Assembly (NCBI GenBank): GCA_023333565.1
Contig: JAJKFH010001826.1
Span: 520,112 to 584,111, forward strand
Reading direction: 5' to 3'
Source of the DNA: Puffinus mauretanicus
Taxonomy: Eukaryota > Chordata > Aves > Procellariiformes > Procellariidae
Length of the DNA stretch: 64,000 bases
Each line of letters begins with the position of its first letter. Position 1 is the first letter of the stretch. Below the pieces are notes generated by a model, which did not search any database, was not told where the DNA came from, and was given only the letters and a program-made list of their open reading frames with translations. Position numbers and translations under genes: made by a program. Positions 1 through 11,800 of the stretch are shown here, one piece after another.

Positions 1-736
1 GAATTTGCTTCCCGTGCACCATCACCACCAACCGCCTGCAACACATACGTTCCTGCGATGCCTGAACTCTCGTCCTCGGTAGCCAGCCTGTCCGAAGGAG
101 AACAGCCCTCATATTCAAAAGATTTCTGAAGGGGAGTTTCTGCTTGAAATTCTGCCTGAGTGTCAAGAACCGATTCGTGTGCTACAACAGCTGCTGGTTC
201 TTCGCCAGAATGTCCAGACCCTGGTTTTGGCATCTCTGACTTGGCAGAAATTTCTTCAGGTGATATGTCACTGACTTCATTTTGGCCCAATATAATCCAG
301 CCCTCATCTTGCCCACAGCTTTCCTGTGATCTCCTTTCATCATCCAGTTTTTGAGGCACAACAGAAGAACTTTTCTCTTCTAAGTGAACAGAGTCCCATT
401 CAGTCCCACAAACAGAGTGATCTTCCCTTTCATTTGTAATGGAGATCGGCTGAAAGGTATCCAAGGAGCTCGGTGAAAAGCCTTCATGAGATTCTGTTTG
501 TTCTGCTACGTGAGCTTCTTGAAATGCAAAATCACTTTCATTTCTTTCAAGGGTATCCTTCGTTGAAGGTATATTTTCTTCCTCAGTAACAAGGATGTAA
601 TCCATCTCCAGTGAAGTTGGATCTTGGTGCACCTGCATCCTCACATCTTCCTCAATCTCTGTACTTTCCAGTTCAGGGCTCTCAGAGGAGTTTCTCGGCT
701 TAATCTCCCTACAAAGTAGGGATTCAGTCCCAGCTT
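1..736 (-). CDS. PRUNE2: PRUNE2 exon 9 (partial, runs off the left edge)
   Basis: From the acceptor TTTTTTTAG the frame is open to the window edge for 736 bases, about 245 codons, continuing phase 1 from exon 8. It begins EAGTESLLCREIKPRNSS. It contains MDYILVTEEEN (human has MDYILVNREEN), DEGWIILGQNEVSD (human DQSWMFLGHSEVGD) and near the edge GTYVLQAVGGDG (human VTLQAVTHD). The composition is acidic and Ser/Glu-rich like exon 8, so it is probably disordered. It leads toward the BCH domain encoded farther left. The 448-bp intron 8 separates it from exon 8. The segment DEGWIIL (288-308) fits an LC3-interacting motif. No stop codon is reached. Confidence 0.92.
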
Positions 737-1184
737 CTAAAAAAACAGACAAAGAGAAACTCCTTTTAGTTTTTTAATTACTATTTCAGTCACCATGATT
801 TCTTTAAATCAGTACAGTGAGATAAAGCTCTTCTCAGTTTGCTCTGCTCTGTTAATGTGTACTTGAATTTTATAACATCATCATGATCATTATACAGATT
901 ATACATTAACACTGTAATCATTCCTAAGGGGGAAATGATTCAGTGTCCCGTATGCTAGGCCCTGTACAAACAACAGAAATAATGTTCCTATTTCAATGTT
1001 TAAAAGCTTTAGATCTGTGTAGAAGGGTGATGCTAGAGGTCTTCCCAAAGTACAGAGTTTTGTACGTCAGGAAGACATACAAACTTCAAACTTTGCTCAA
1101 AGCCTCATCATTCAGCAGCAACACTCCAGACATTTCCTTCTTGCCTTGCCCTATGAACTTGCTCTGGAAAGCAGGTTTTCTTAC
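737..1184 (-). other. PRUNE2 intron 8
   Basis: A 448-bp GT-AG intron. The acceptor side has a pyrimidine tract ending TTTTTTTAG. The exon 8 frame stays open for 26 more codons past the donor before a stop at 1,108-1,110, which would give a short retained-intron tail. No other element is visible. Confidence 0.9.
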
Positions 1185-4100
1185 CATCGGGTGATCTTTT
1201 ATCTCCACCTGGCGGTGAGTCGAGATCAGTTGTTTCTGCTTCAGAGTTTCCTGTCGAAATCTCAGAAGCTCCTAGAGTTACTTCAGACTTGGAGAGTGAA
1301 GGTTCTGACGTGTGATTTTCCTGAAGGCGCTCTGTGTCAGGCAACTGATCTTTAACGCTGCTGTCTTTGGTCATTAGGATGCCTTCTGCACCTTCTGAAG
1401 GAGTTGGCAGTGGTGAAGGTTTTTCCAAAGAAACACAAAATGGCTGCTGTAACCAGAGCTCATCCTTTGCACACTCTTTGCTGCCAGAGGGTTCACCATC
1501 AAAAGATCCATACGACGGTGGAGTACACACCACTGGTGATTGGTCGCTGGGCATTTCCTTAAACACAGGAACATCATTTTCAATTACATCTTCAGATTCT
1601 TCCGCTATGTCATCAACCAGTTGATCATTTGAATCAGGTTCATTACCACCAGGCAGAAAGGATTTGGGAAAGAATATCCGTTTATCTTTTGACTCTCCTT
1701 CTGCTGCTTCACTGCCTCCTGCTGCCAGTATGTTCCTTCCACCACCGCTTGCCGGGACATCAGTCACCGGTGTGTTCCTGACGTTATATTCTAACCCTGT
1801 CTCAGATTCATCCACGCATTCTTCTGACATGTCTAGCTCATCAACAGTTATTGCGGTATGGTCAATATCAGAATATTTTCCAAATTCAGTCAAGGCACTA
1901 ATTTCTTTTAAGCTTTGTTCTCCCCTATCAAGTAGAGTGAAATCCACGGGAACCAAATGCATTTGGGAGGTCGCTGTCTGAGCTGTATCAGTTGGTGTTC
2001 CTTGGTGGCTTGCAGGAATAAAACTTTCATGGAATGTGTCCTTCAGATGTAAGGATGTCACTTCTAAAACTTCACTGGTAATTTCAGCCGACTCAATCGG
2101 GTCAGTAACAAGTTTATTTTCTAGACCATATTCTTCCAAAATTGCAAACTCGGGAGGCTCCTGAGTATTAGAAGAGATTAGCTGATAGGATTCATTGGTC
2201 TTTCCCTGATCATAGTCCTGGGGGCTACCACTTTCAGACTGTGTCTCTACCTTCTGCATTACTAACTGACACTTTGAATCAAAATCTGCCTCTTTACTCA
2301 TATTTGACCATGCATGAACCGGCTGACTATCTCTGTCTTCAGGCTCCACCCCAATCTGAGAAGATGGGATAAAGGCATGCTTAGCTTCATACTCCTGGCA
2401 CACGTCAGGACTGCTTGATGCCTCTGAACTATTGTCTTGGGCACAGTGACTTAATATATCAGGATTTTCACCATCTGATTTCAAAGCGACAGTCTGCTCA
2501 GCATTAGTGCACAGGTCAGGTTCCACTGAAAACAGCTGATCACTTTCTTGTGTGTTATCCTGTAAAATATCTGGGATAAGTGCAGCCTGGGGAACTAATA
2601 TACTCCACCCTGGACTTGACTTCTCTGTCATTTCAAAGGATAAGTCTTCTACAGTGAAAGCAGCACCTGGCAGGGAGTTGTGCACTTCTAATCTTTCACA
2701 GGTGTCCTGCTGTTGTTCTTGAGGAATGAGACTTGCATTTCCCTCATTGTCTTTTGGTAGATCCAGTACAGTGATTTCTTGAACTGATGTATTTGGCATA
2801 CCTTGCTCCTCATCTGAAAAAGGATTCTGTGGAGTCAGTTGATTTTCCTCATCTGTAGGAAACAACTGCTCTTTCAAGCCCCTTTCTTCTTTATCCAGTA
2901 CGAAAGGATCAAATTGTTTGAACTGTACAGTCTCTTGATTTATTTTACCATCAGGAATACTCATAGGATGTACCAGCCTTTCATTTTCTTTTTCATGACA
3001 GTACAGGGCGGGAGGCTGATTTCCATCGCTACTTGCATTAGTGAAATGTGCTTCTGTTAGTTCTTCATCTTGTGAAGGTGATCCCCAGGAGTCCTCCTTA
3101 CTATTTGCTAACTGGTTTGTTGCAGAGTGACTTGAAACAGAATACTGATCTTCCACTTGCTTTTCTTCACAAGGTTGTGAATTCCACCATTCTGACTTGT
3201 CATCTGGAAAACCAGATGTTCCTACTGTGGATTTTGAATCAGTTCTTAAATCAGCTTCCAACGACATACTCCACATATCTACAGCTTTTGAAGAATACTC
3301 TTCTTTATCACTAACAGCAAAAGTCGGTGTAGTACGCTCGTTCATTTGATACAAATATGAGCCTTCTCCGCTACTTATTTCTTCACTGAAAATACTCACT
3401 TGAGCTAAAAGTGTTTCCCAGAGACCTAAATATTCAGAAGTCTCATTACGCTCCATGGTAGTGAAGTCCTCCTGCAATACTTTCCCAGCTTTAATTGTTT
3501 CAGGATTTTCACTGAAGATGCCTACCTGGACCTCCTCTCCCGCCTTAGTTTTTGCATCTAAATTGTCTTCATTTGCTTCAGGACTTGTTGCATTGGATCG
3601 AGCATAATCCTCTCCAATTTCAGAAGCTTTGTGCTGTTTGTTTTCATACGTGGAATCTTCATGAATCACTTCTGGACATACCTCTGAATTCTCTGAATCC
3701 TCATTTATGTCAGGACTTGATAAAGAAGATACAGTATCATCATCTACATGAGCATTCCAAAAATCTAGGCTTTTAGGAACTTTGTTCTGTTCAGCGCTTT
3801 TTTCAAGTCCTTCTTCACATTCATTCCCAAATTCATTGCTTTTACAAGCATCTTCAAGGTTTTTATTATTTTTAATATCCCACATATCCTTACTTCTTTT
3901 GTGATGACTGGCAACTGGAAGGTCTCCCCACACATTCACAGATGCATCACTTAAATCAGGACTTGTTCCACTTGAGTGTGCATAATCATTTATTGAATCA
4001 CTCCACACATTATCTTCTTCCAAATAACTTTTGATCTGTATATCCTTTGAAAGGCTACTTGTGGTGTTGGCCATTTCAAGGACTTCACTTGCCTCAGGAC

Positions 4101-7100
4101 TTGTTCCAGGAGACTGCAAATCTTCACATGGCTGTGAATTCCAAGCAGTTTGGGGAAAACTGTCATTAAGCATTACACATGGCTCTCCGCAAAGATTATT
4201 AGCAGGTTCTAAATTTTCAGAGTTTTCGTTTCTCCCAGAACCTATTTCATGTGAAAATGATTTTTCCACCACAGACATATCTGTAATGTCAGGAACACTG
4301 ACATATCCAGAAGAAGGACTCTTTTTAAACTCATCTATGAAAGTCTTTTCATGAGTGCTGTTCAGTTCTGAGCTATTTTTGAAAGATACTAACTCAGAAT
4401 TACAGATGCCTGGGTGGTTAGAAACCACTTCATGTAAGCCCTCTTTCGCTTCCCCCAGTGCTTCTTGTGGTTCATTCATCAAAGGAATTGATATGGCTAG
4501 GTGACAACCACTCTTTCCAGAGTCATTCCAGATGCCTGAGCTTCCAGGCATTTTAGAAGAATTATTTTCAGGATTATCACTATGCTTATCAGAACTTTCA
4601 GAGATACTTTCTATCTCAGGACTTGTTGCGTCCCCTGTCACTGTAGTCTCCTTTTCAGCTTTCTCAGAAAGCAGCTGTGATGTTTCACTGTAATTGTAAT
4701 TTTGTGGTCTGGAGTCATCAAAAGATTCATAATTTCTGCCTTCCTCAGAAGCACTTGAAGAAGATTCTATATTATTCCGTGACAAGTCTTTCCTCTCTTC
4801 CTGACTAAGTGGATTACTTTGATTGGAAAATGACTCATTCTCTGTGACTAACACTTCCAAACTAACACTATTCCTCATTTTTTCTGGGGAGCTGGGAACT
4901 TCTATTGTTGACCTGTTTCCTTCGGAATCTGCGTTACACGAAGATTCACTGTCCTCTTGCACTGGTTTATTACAAATGTCACTAATCATTTGCTGTCCAC
5001 TTGTCTCATCTGTTCTCTTATATTCCTCTTTTCCTTCCTGAGAGATGACAATGGCATTGTCCCAGCCTTCCTCACAACCCTGCTCACTCTGTAAACTCCA
5101 TGAGTTCAGCTGCTGCGCTGAATCCTGGCTATCCAGCTTTTCATCAACACCAGCAGTGTTTTGTGCTGTCTTCTCACTCAGTATCTCACTCTGTAAGTCA
5201 CCTATTTTCAGATCCAAACCATTCCCAGTGTCTGAAGTTGGTGTAGATGTCTCTGTGTCTTCTACAGGAACACTGCTCCCTGTTTCTACATTTTCAACAG
5301 CAATCTGTCCAGTATTTAATTCGTTCCATGGTGGTGATAAGTCATTGACTGTTTGATTGTATAGCGGTGTTAGTCTTCTGTTTTCAGATACAGAAAAGTT
5401 ATTCTCTCTGGTATGTATCTTAGTTGAAAAACATTGATTAGCTGTTTGTTCTGAATTAAGGAAAGGTTTAGCAGAGGCAGAAAGAGCAGCAATTTCAGAG
5501 TTTCTTTCTTGTAACTGGGTGACATTATTTAGGGGAGTGTTCCAGATGTCTGTGTTTCCGGCGCTTGAAAAAGGCATGTTTCTAGGAGATAATGGTTCCG
5601 TATATGCTTTCTCAAGTACTTTTGGCTCAGCCAAATTTGGGTTTATCGATTTATCAATAACTGTTTCTTTGTCAAAATCTTTGTCCTCATTTTCTCTTTC
5701 GTCTTCCACATACGTAGGTGATATATATGAATCAGATGTTGAATAATTGGTGTCTGGTGGAGACACAACTAAATCTTCACCTGTGTTTGATGAACTAAGA
5801 TCTGAGTTTTTATACAAGAAGGTATCCTCCCATGGCACCACTACTCCTGTTACTTCTTTCCTGATGTTTTTATCATACATATTCCAGGTCTCTATATTTT
5901 CAAATTGTTTTGGTCTATGTTTAGGGTCACCAAATACAGTTTTTTCCTCTGTTTGCAGCTTGGCGTTATTTTGCATATTGTTGAAAATGGGATTTGTATT
6001 TTCAGATTTTCCATATTCTTCTACTGAATAATATCTTTCTTTATTCCAGGCTTCTGGCGATACCTGGATAGGTGGATTTTCAGTCTCATTGTCCACTGTG
6101 ATTTCTGAAGAATCTGATAAACTATTTTTTGATATGGCCCATTCCTCAGGAATATTCACTGATTTTTTTTCTCTATCCAGTTTGGGCATGTTCCATACAT
6201 TTTCTGAGGATCTAGCAATATCTCCTGCATCAAACTTAGTCCAGACTTTGTAAGAGTCTCCAGCTACCTGACTACCTTTCCCTTCACCACTACACCATGC
6301 ATCTGACATCATAGGTGTCGGCTGACTGACCTTCCATGGGTCAGTAAAGCTCTCCGGTTCTTGCTTTGTCTCCTCTAAAGAAGCAGTTTGCAAACGCGAA
6401 CGTTCACTCTTTTTCTCTTGATTCTCATGGTTCCAATTATCTTGTTTAAACTGATTATCCCACAGACCTGCTCTCATGTATTCCACTTGCTTTGGCTGTT
6501 TTTGGAGGAATACAGAATCTGAGGCTCTTCTATCAGTATGTTCTCGTAGCAAGGGACTTTCTTTACAATCTTTCCATAAGACAGGGCTCTGAAATACAGA
6601 TCCCTGCTCACTTGAACTCCATGTGTCAGCATTTCTGGATTCTAGGTCAAAGCCATCCCACCAGCTCCCATATCTAACACGAGACTGAGAATAATTTGTA
6701 CTATCTATTTGATTAATTTTTTTTATGACATCTTGCGGGAAAAATAAAGGCTGCCCATTATCTAGTGGTGAAGTTTCTACAAGACTGTTCATAGGAGTTG
6801 GTGGAATTCTTGAATCAGCAGATTTCAACATTTCTGGTAAAGAAGAATCACCTTCAACTAAATTGATCAAACTTGACGTTTTCTCACACATTTCTCCTGG
6901 ATTCTCATCAAATTCAGCTAAATTGTTTTCCTCATTTGTTGTGATAAGTAAGTCAGTTGAATAATTTGCTGTATCATTTTCTAGCAGGTTTGCCTCATCA
7001 AGTTCTTTCTGCACAGTGAGTTGTTGTCCTTCTGATGAATCACTATTAAGGAAATAGTCGTCTGCTGGGGAACAATCAACAGAACGAGAAGATGACTCGG

Positions 7101-7704
7101 ATGGAGCTGTAACCACGGGTGCCAGATCAAAATTGAAAAGATCAAAGTTATCGCTGTTGTCTCTAGACTGAGGTTTTTGTTCTTCAGCTATTGCTCCTTC
7201 AGGAATAGGGCTATAGGAATCAAAGCCAGGCAGAAGACTGTGATGGGAAGCAGCACCTTCTGCAACAGGGCTATCATCACTAAGGAAAACAGAACTCTCC
7301 TTGGAAGACCGGCTGCTTCTAATGGTAGCCAATCCGCTGTCTGGACTCACAAGGTCTACATTAACATCAACATGGGCTTGCATAGATCCATTTAGATCTT
7401 GAGGATTTTCTATAAAATTGGCAGAACTGGGCTGTGGTTCTACATCAGAACCATATAACTCCATAATACCAGAAGATCCTTGTGAAAGTGGAGCACTTCC
7501 AGCAACAGCTTCAGTAGAAGAAGTTCTACTGTTTGATACCATTTCTGGTTGTCTTCTATTTATAACTTCCTTAACTAGAAGAAAAATTTGATCACAGGTC
7601 ACCAAAGAATTTTCTTGATGATAAATGAGAATTTGGTCACATCCACATTCTAGAGGATCCAGCTCCAAACAAGGATTCTGACATTCTTCTAATTCACAGC
7701 AGAT
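1185..7704 (-). CDS. PRUNE2: PRUNE2 giant exon 8: end of DHHA2 plus long disordered acidic region
   Basis: One uninterrupted exon of 6,520 bp encodes 2,173 residues plus one base. It starts ICCELEECQNPCLELDPLEC after a TTCAACAG acceptor and ends SPPGGDKRSPDG at a GTAAGA donor. Parts in order: about residues 1-50, the end of DHHA2 (PRUNE1 has ICEVLERSHSPPLKL); about 55-150, a block nearly identical to human PRUNE2 (VSNSRTSSTEAVAGSAPLSQ, SPDSGLATIRSSRSSKESS); about 301-333, PPTPMNSLV to INQI, shared with the PRUNE1 C-terminus; the rest is low-complexity, rich in Ser, Glu, Asp and Asn, with about 32 scattered Trp. Several SPE/SPD units recur near 3,578-4,625. No membrane segment, signal peptide or stop is seen. 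The frame stays open upstream into intron 7 with an ATG at 7,728, but the acceptor lies after it, so this is not the start. Length is in the range of the human exon, as far as I recall it. Confidence 0.96.
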
Positions 7705-8710
7705 CTGTTGAAAAATAGGATGTTTCAAAAGCTATTGCAATCACGGGCATAAAGGCACATATTGACTACTTCATCATGTAACACAGCCATATCTATCTAT
7801 TCCTATTAATCTATTTCTTGGCCATTTCGCTGGAACAGCCTTATTATGATCCGTAAATAGACGAAGTATTAAAATAGAAGAGCAATACAAAATACTTATT
7901 ATATAATTGGCCAGAATATTTACTTGAAATTATACCATTTGACTTTCAAGTTCACTTTTCATTAGTAAAAGAAAATCCAAATAAATGTTTAGTCGTTGCC
8001 TTAAGAAATCTGAGTAAAATATGTAAGGGTACATGAGAAAAGTATTTCTAGAATGTGATAATTAGATTCATAAAATAAATACATTTATATTGACCTTGAA
8101 AGCAATAAAGTCATTTAGCCACCTGTCCCTAAAATCAGAAGTTTTTAAGACTGAGAAGAACGTTCAAAAAGTTACCACTGAGATGATTTCTTCCATTTGG
8201 GGACAAACACAGTCAAAAAAAATCGGCAGCCCTTGGCTTTGGATAAATGAACAATAATGAATAAATGAAATTTGGCTTCATTTCAGAGCTTAAATTCTTT
8301 AGCGATAACATACACATAGATGAGTTCTGGTCATTACCATTTATAATGTGTTTGCTTGTCCCTCACTGCCAAAGACTCATTTGTGTAGATCACAATAAAA
8401 AACCAAGCCAAAACTAGTAAAAAAAAAGATCATTCTGTTTTAGCTAAATTGAAACAATCTTGTCCCCTTCTGTATTTCTTGTAACCATACACTTTTTGTA
8501 TTAGGCTGGCCTGAAACAATCATAAATATCACAATCTTTCATTTTGCATTATATAAATAATGGGACCATTTCAAATAGCTACTCAGTTGCCAGCCAACTG
8601 CTGTTACTTTTGACCCCACTTAATTATTCAACTATATACTGGTATATACTACTTTAAAACAACATTTTTTTCAGGAAAGACATTATTTGATTCTTTTTCC
8701 AGGTACTTAC
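7705..8710 (-). other. PRUNE2 intron 7
   Basis: A 1,006-bp GT-AG intron, AT-rich. Nothing beyond the splice sites was recognised in it. Confidence 0.9.
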
Positions 8711-8869
8711 TTGATTGCCTAGCTCTAAGTTTTCCGAGTATACTGCTATTTGTCGTTTTGTTTGCTTCTCATCTGACAAACAGTTGGCCAAAATGACAAG
8801 TACATCAAACCCATATTTATCTATGAATGCTTTCAGATCACCAACGAGACTCCTGTGTAACACGCAGTC
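8711..8869 (-). CDS. PRUNE2: PRUNE2 exon 7: DHHA2 domain
   Basis: The exon encodes 53 codons in phase 0: DCVLHRSLVGDLKAFIDKYG, FDVLVILANCLSDEKQTKR and QIAVYSENLELGNQ. The acceptor is ATTTCAG and the donor is GTAAGTAC, close to the consensus. PRUNE1 has a matching LADLHAFCQAHSYDVLVAM segment. The exon completes most of the DHHA2 fold; the last strand comes from the first residues of exon 8. Upstream is the very long intron 6, downstream a 1.0-kb intron. Confidence 0.94.
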
Positions 8870-11800
8870 CTGAAATATGGTAAGAAATTAGAAGAAATAT
8901 CAGCATCTTTTCCTTGCTCTTTCTGTCCAAATCTGTGGTGAAAATAGCCAGAAACGTTAATAAGCATCAGTGTCTGTAACTGGCAACAGAATTCCATTCC
9001 ATTTGTCAAAACAGCTATGTGCTTAAAAAAACCAAGAACCAGTCTCACAACACAGTAACGGACTTTTATTTCTGAAGAACGCTAAAATACTAAATGTAGG
9101 TTTTGCCTTCTTGAAACTGCTGCTGAAACAGAATTCTTACTTGTTCCTACTATTTGCTTTTGCCAGGTTGCTTGCTACTGCTATTGGGTTGGGCTACTGC
9201 TTTTTCTTGAATAAAAGCTCTTTTTTGTTAGAAAAATAAAAATATTTCATGAAATTTGTCATGTCAGCATTTCATTTAAAATAATAGATGTTAAAATAAT
9301 AGTATTGAGGTGCAAAATCAGGCACTCAAAAGTAAATTGTATGTGCTAATTTTGCAGCCCTTTATATGTATCCATTTTGATGTTACATGATTGTATACAA
9401 TTTTACCATGAATTATTCCTTTAGATTCCTTTATTCCTGCTCTTTGAATTCTGTGCAATTCTTCAAAACAATAACCCACCAAAATAAGGACAGAGTAAGG
9501 CAAACTAGTTTTAAAATCTCTTTGTGGCAAAAAAACGCTTCTTTTCACACACACCCCACACCAAATACACAGGCGGTAAACATTTGTCCTTCCTATTCTC
9601 ATTTATACTTGGACTAGCACAATGTTGAACTATCTAGATTTTGCAACATAAACCATACATCCTTCTTTCTCACCTGGGGACATAATGCATAAAGTATAAA
9701 TGTCTCTCTTCAGTCCTCAGTTCTGGTAACTGCCAGTGAACTAACTCTTAGAAATTTTATTTTCTCCTTTATGTTCTGCTATTTGTATTTGAGATAATTT
9801 TTTGTCGTCTTCTAGCTAATAGTTCTTCTGATGCTGCCAAGCTACACTGGCCCTGAATAAACAGCAGTTCATCATCAACACAACACAACAGTATAGGCAG
9901 ATTGGCAAGTTATTCCCCTGCATCTGTCTCCTACCTGATAAATTACTGTTTTGGTTACATATATACAAATACTATTTATTAATCTACTCAAATGTGTCCA
10001 CAAAATGTGTCTCCCTCCCTGTAAGTTAAACTTAAAACAAAAAAATCTGTTTGTCAAATGCTTTGGAAGTGGATTTTTTTCCAAGATTAGAGATGAAGTT
10101 CCACTTCGATGTTTGCATAGCACATAAAAATGACTTCTATGTGAAATTCACGCAGATTAATGCACAAACAAAAGTCAGCTGTCAGTTTACTGGTGGACAT
10201 TCAGATACAAAATCTGAATAGGGGGTTATGGTGAGGAATTATGGCAAGTAAAGTCTGAACGTCCAAACCAGCAACATTTTTCTGAAGGCTCAAGTATTGG
10301 GTATATTAGAAAAAGTACCAAAATGTGCTTAAGCATGGAAAAGTTACTTCAGTTATCCCATTCCTAACTGCAGTTGGAATTACTAAAATCTATTCAAATA
10401 AAAAATTTGAACTGGAGCAGATTCAAAACCATTGAAAATCCCTGATAACTTATCTCAGTTACTCACTCACAGCCAATTAAAGAAGATCGGGAGGTCACAG
10501 GGAAGGACATGGACCAATCAAGGATCTGGTCTGCAAGGTGTTTTACGACTGTACATAAGGTAAATAAATGATCATTCTAAAAAATGTTCAGCCTTCAAGC
10601 CTCGTGATGCTTTATCTTCTATATTGCTTATATCAGCTGAAAATGCAAGGAATTAGAAATATTCTGTTAAAATCACTTCAAGCCTCATGGAAGTGACATT
10701 GAATAATATCTGCCGTCATCTCAGCCCGCATTTGGCACTCACAAAGTGGTAGGTTGGGGAGTGCCACAAGTCCTGCTTTCTGCAGTATTTTGAAGGAGGA
10801 ACCTCTTAACCTGCCTACATGGCAAGGGAGAACTCCCCTGTCACAACCATGGCCAACTGGTGAGTCAATATGTGCATGCAGGACAATCGGAGGCATATTT
10901 CTAGGGTTTAAGGCCAAGGACCACTAGAGCATCATAGAGCAAGACTATGAATGGAATAGAACAATATACAACATTCACATGCTAGCAGCTATTTGTTGGC
11001 AGGAATGGTTACCACAGCAAGGGTGCGGCACCAAATGTCTTACAATGAAAAGTCAGTTCTACCAGTCAGAGCAGGAACTAAAGATGTAAATGGCCATGGT
11101 AAAGCCCCTGAAGGTGCTAAAACCTGAATTTGCCTTGTGTCCTGTTTTTTGCTAACTTGCGTCATATGATTAAGAGCAACACTGAGGAATTGGTATAGCA
11201 GCAAGTGATCCAGTAGCCTGCTGCTGTAAGCGGGGAAGTTGCCAAGTATGTATCCCTGGTGCAGCAATTGGACTGGAGAGCTTCACGCTGGGCCACATTA
11301 ATATAAACAATAATGGATCTGTACTACCTACGTAATTACCTGATCCAGCTACTTGAGGTTCTCTCCATTTCTTCCATGCTTTCAAACTTACTATTATTCA
11401 GAGCCTGTATTTTTTCTTCTTGAGGTTCTCAGCATGTTGATGACTGAGAGAAACACAAAGATTAACTCTGAGCAGGCTACCTGTCCCTCTCCATGGGGTA
11501 CAGGCTGCAGACGGAGATCAGTTATGTACTACAGGTTTTTTTATTTGTGCTTGGCCTTTGGGCTGTGTTGTCCTACACATATTCCTTGGGTGCAGAATCA
11601 ACTCGGCCAGCTAACTGCAGGCAGCATCTACTTGGTACTAGCAATTACGTCACCTGTGCATCCTTGTCTTTATCTAAAAGTGCAGCAACAAGTTCTCATA
11701 TCAACATCCTTTCTGTTTGACAGCAGAAATGAGGAATGGAGTTGTTTCCTTATAAGAAAATCATGTAATAGCTAAAATGACCAAAAGGTGGAAATCTCTT

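Noticed and set aside
1108..7728. A single-exon protein of 2,206 residues starting at the ATG at 7,728
   Set aside because: The first eight codons and the last 26 lie outside the splice acceptor at 7,704 and the donor at 1,185. Similarity to PRUNE2 begins exactly at the acceptor, and the neighbouring exons continue the frame in phase.
1108..7728. Plus-strand open frames of 60-107 residues across exon 8
   Set aside because: They are antisense shadows of the conserved exon, with no recognisable protein similarity or coherent start context.
11353..11775. 140-residue open frame on the + strand in intron 6
   Set aside because: Hydrophobic, Cys-rich chance translation without a recognisable family; possibly part of an old unclassified repeat, but I could not support that.
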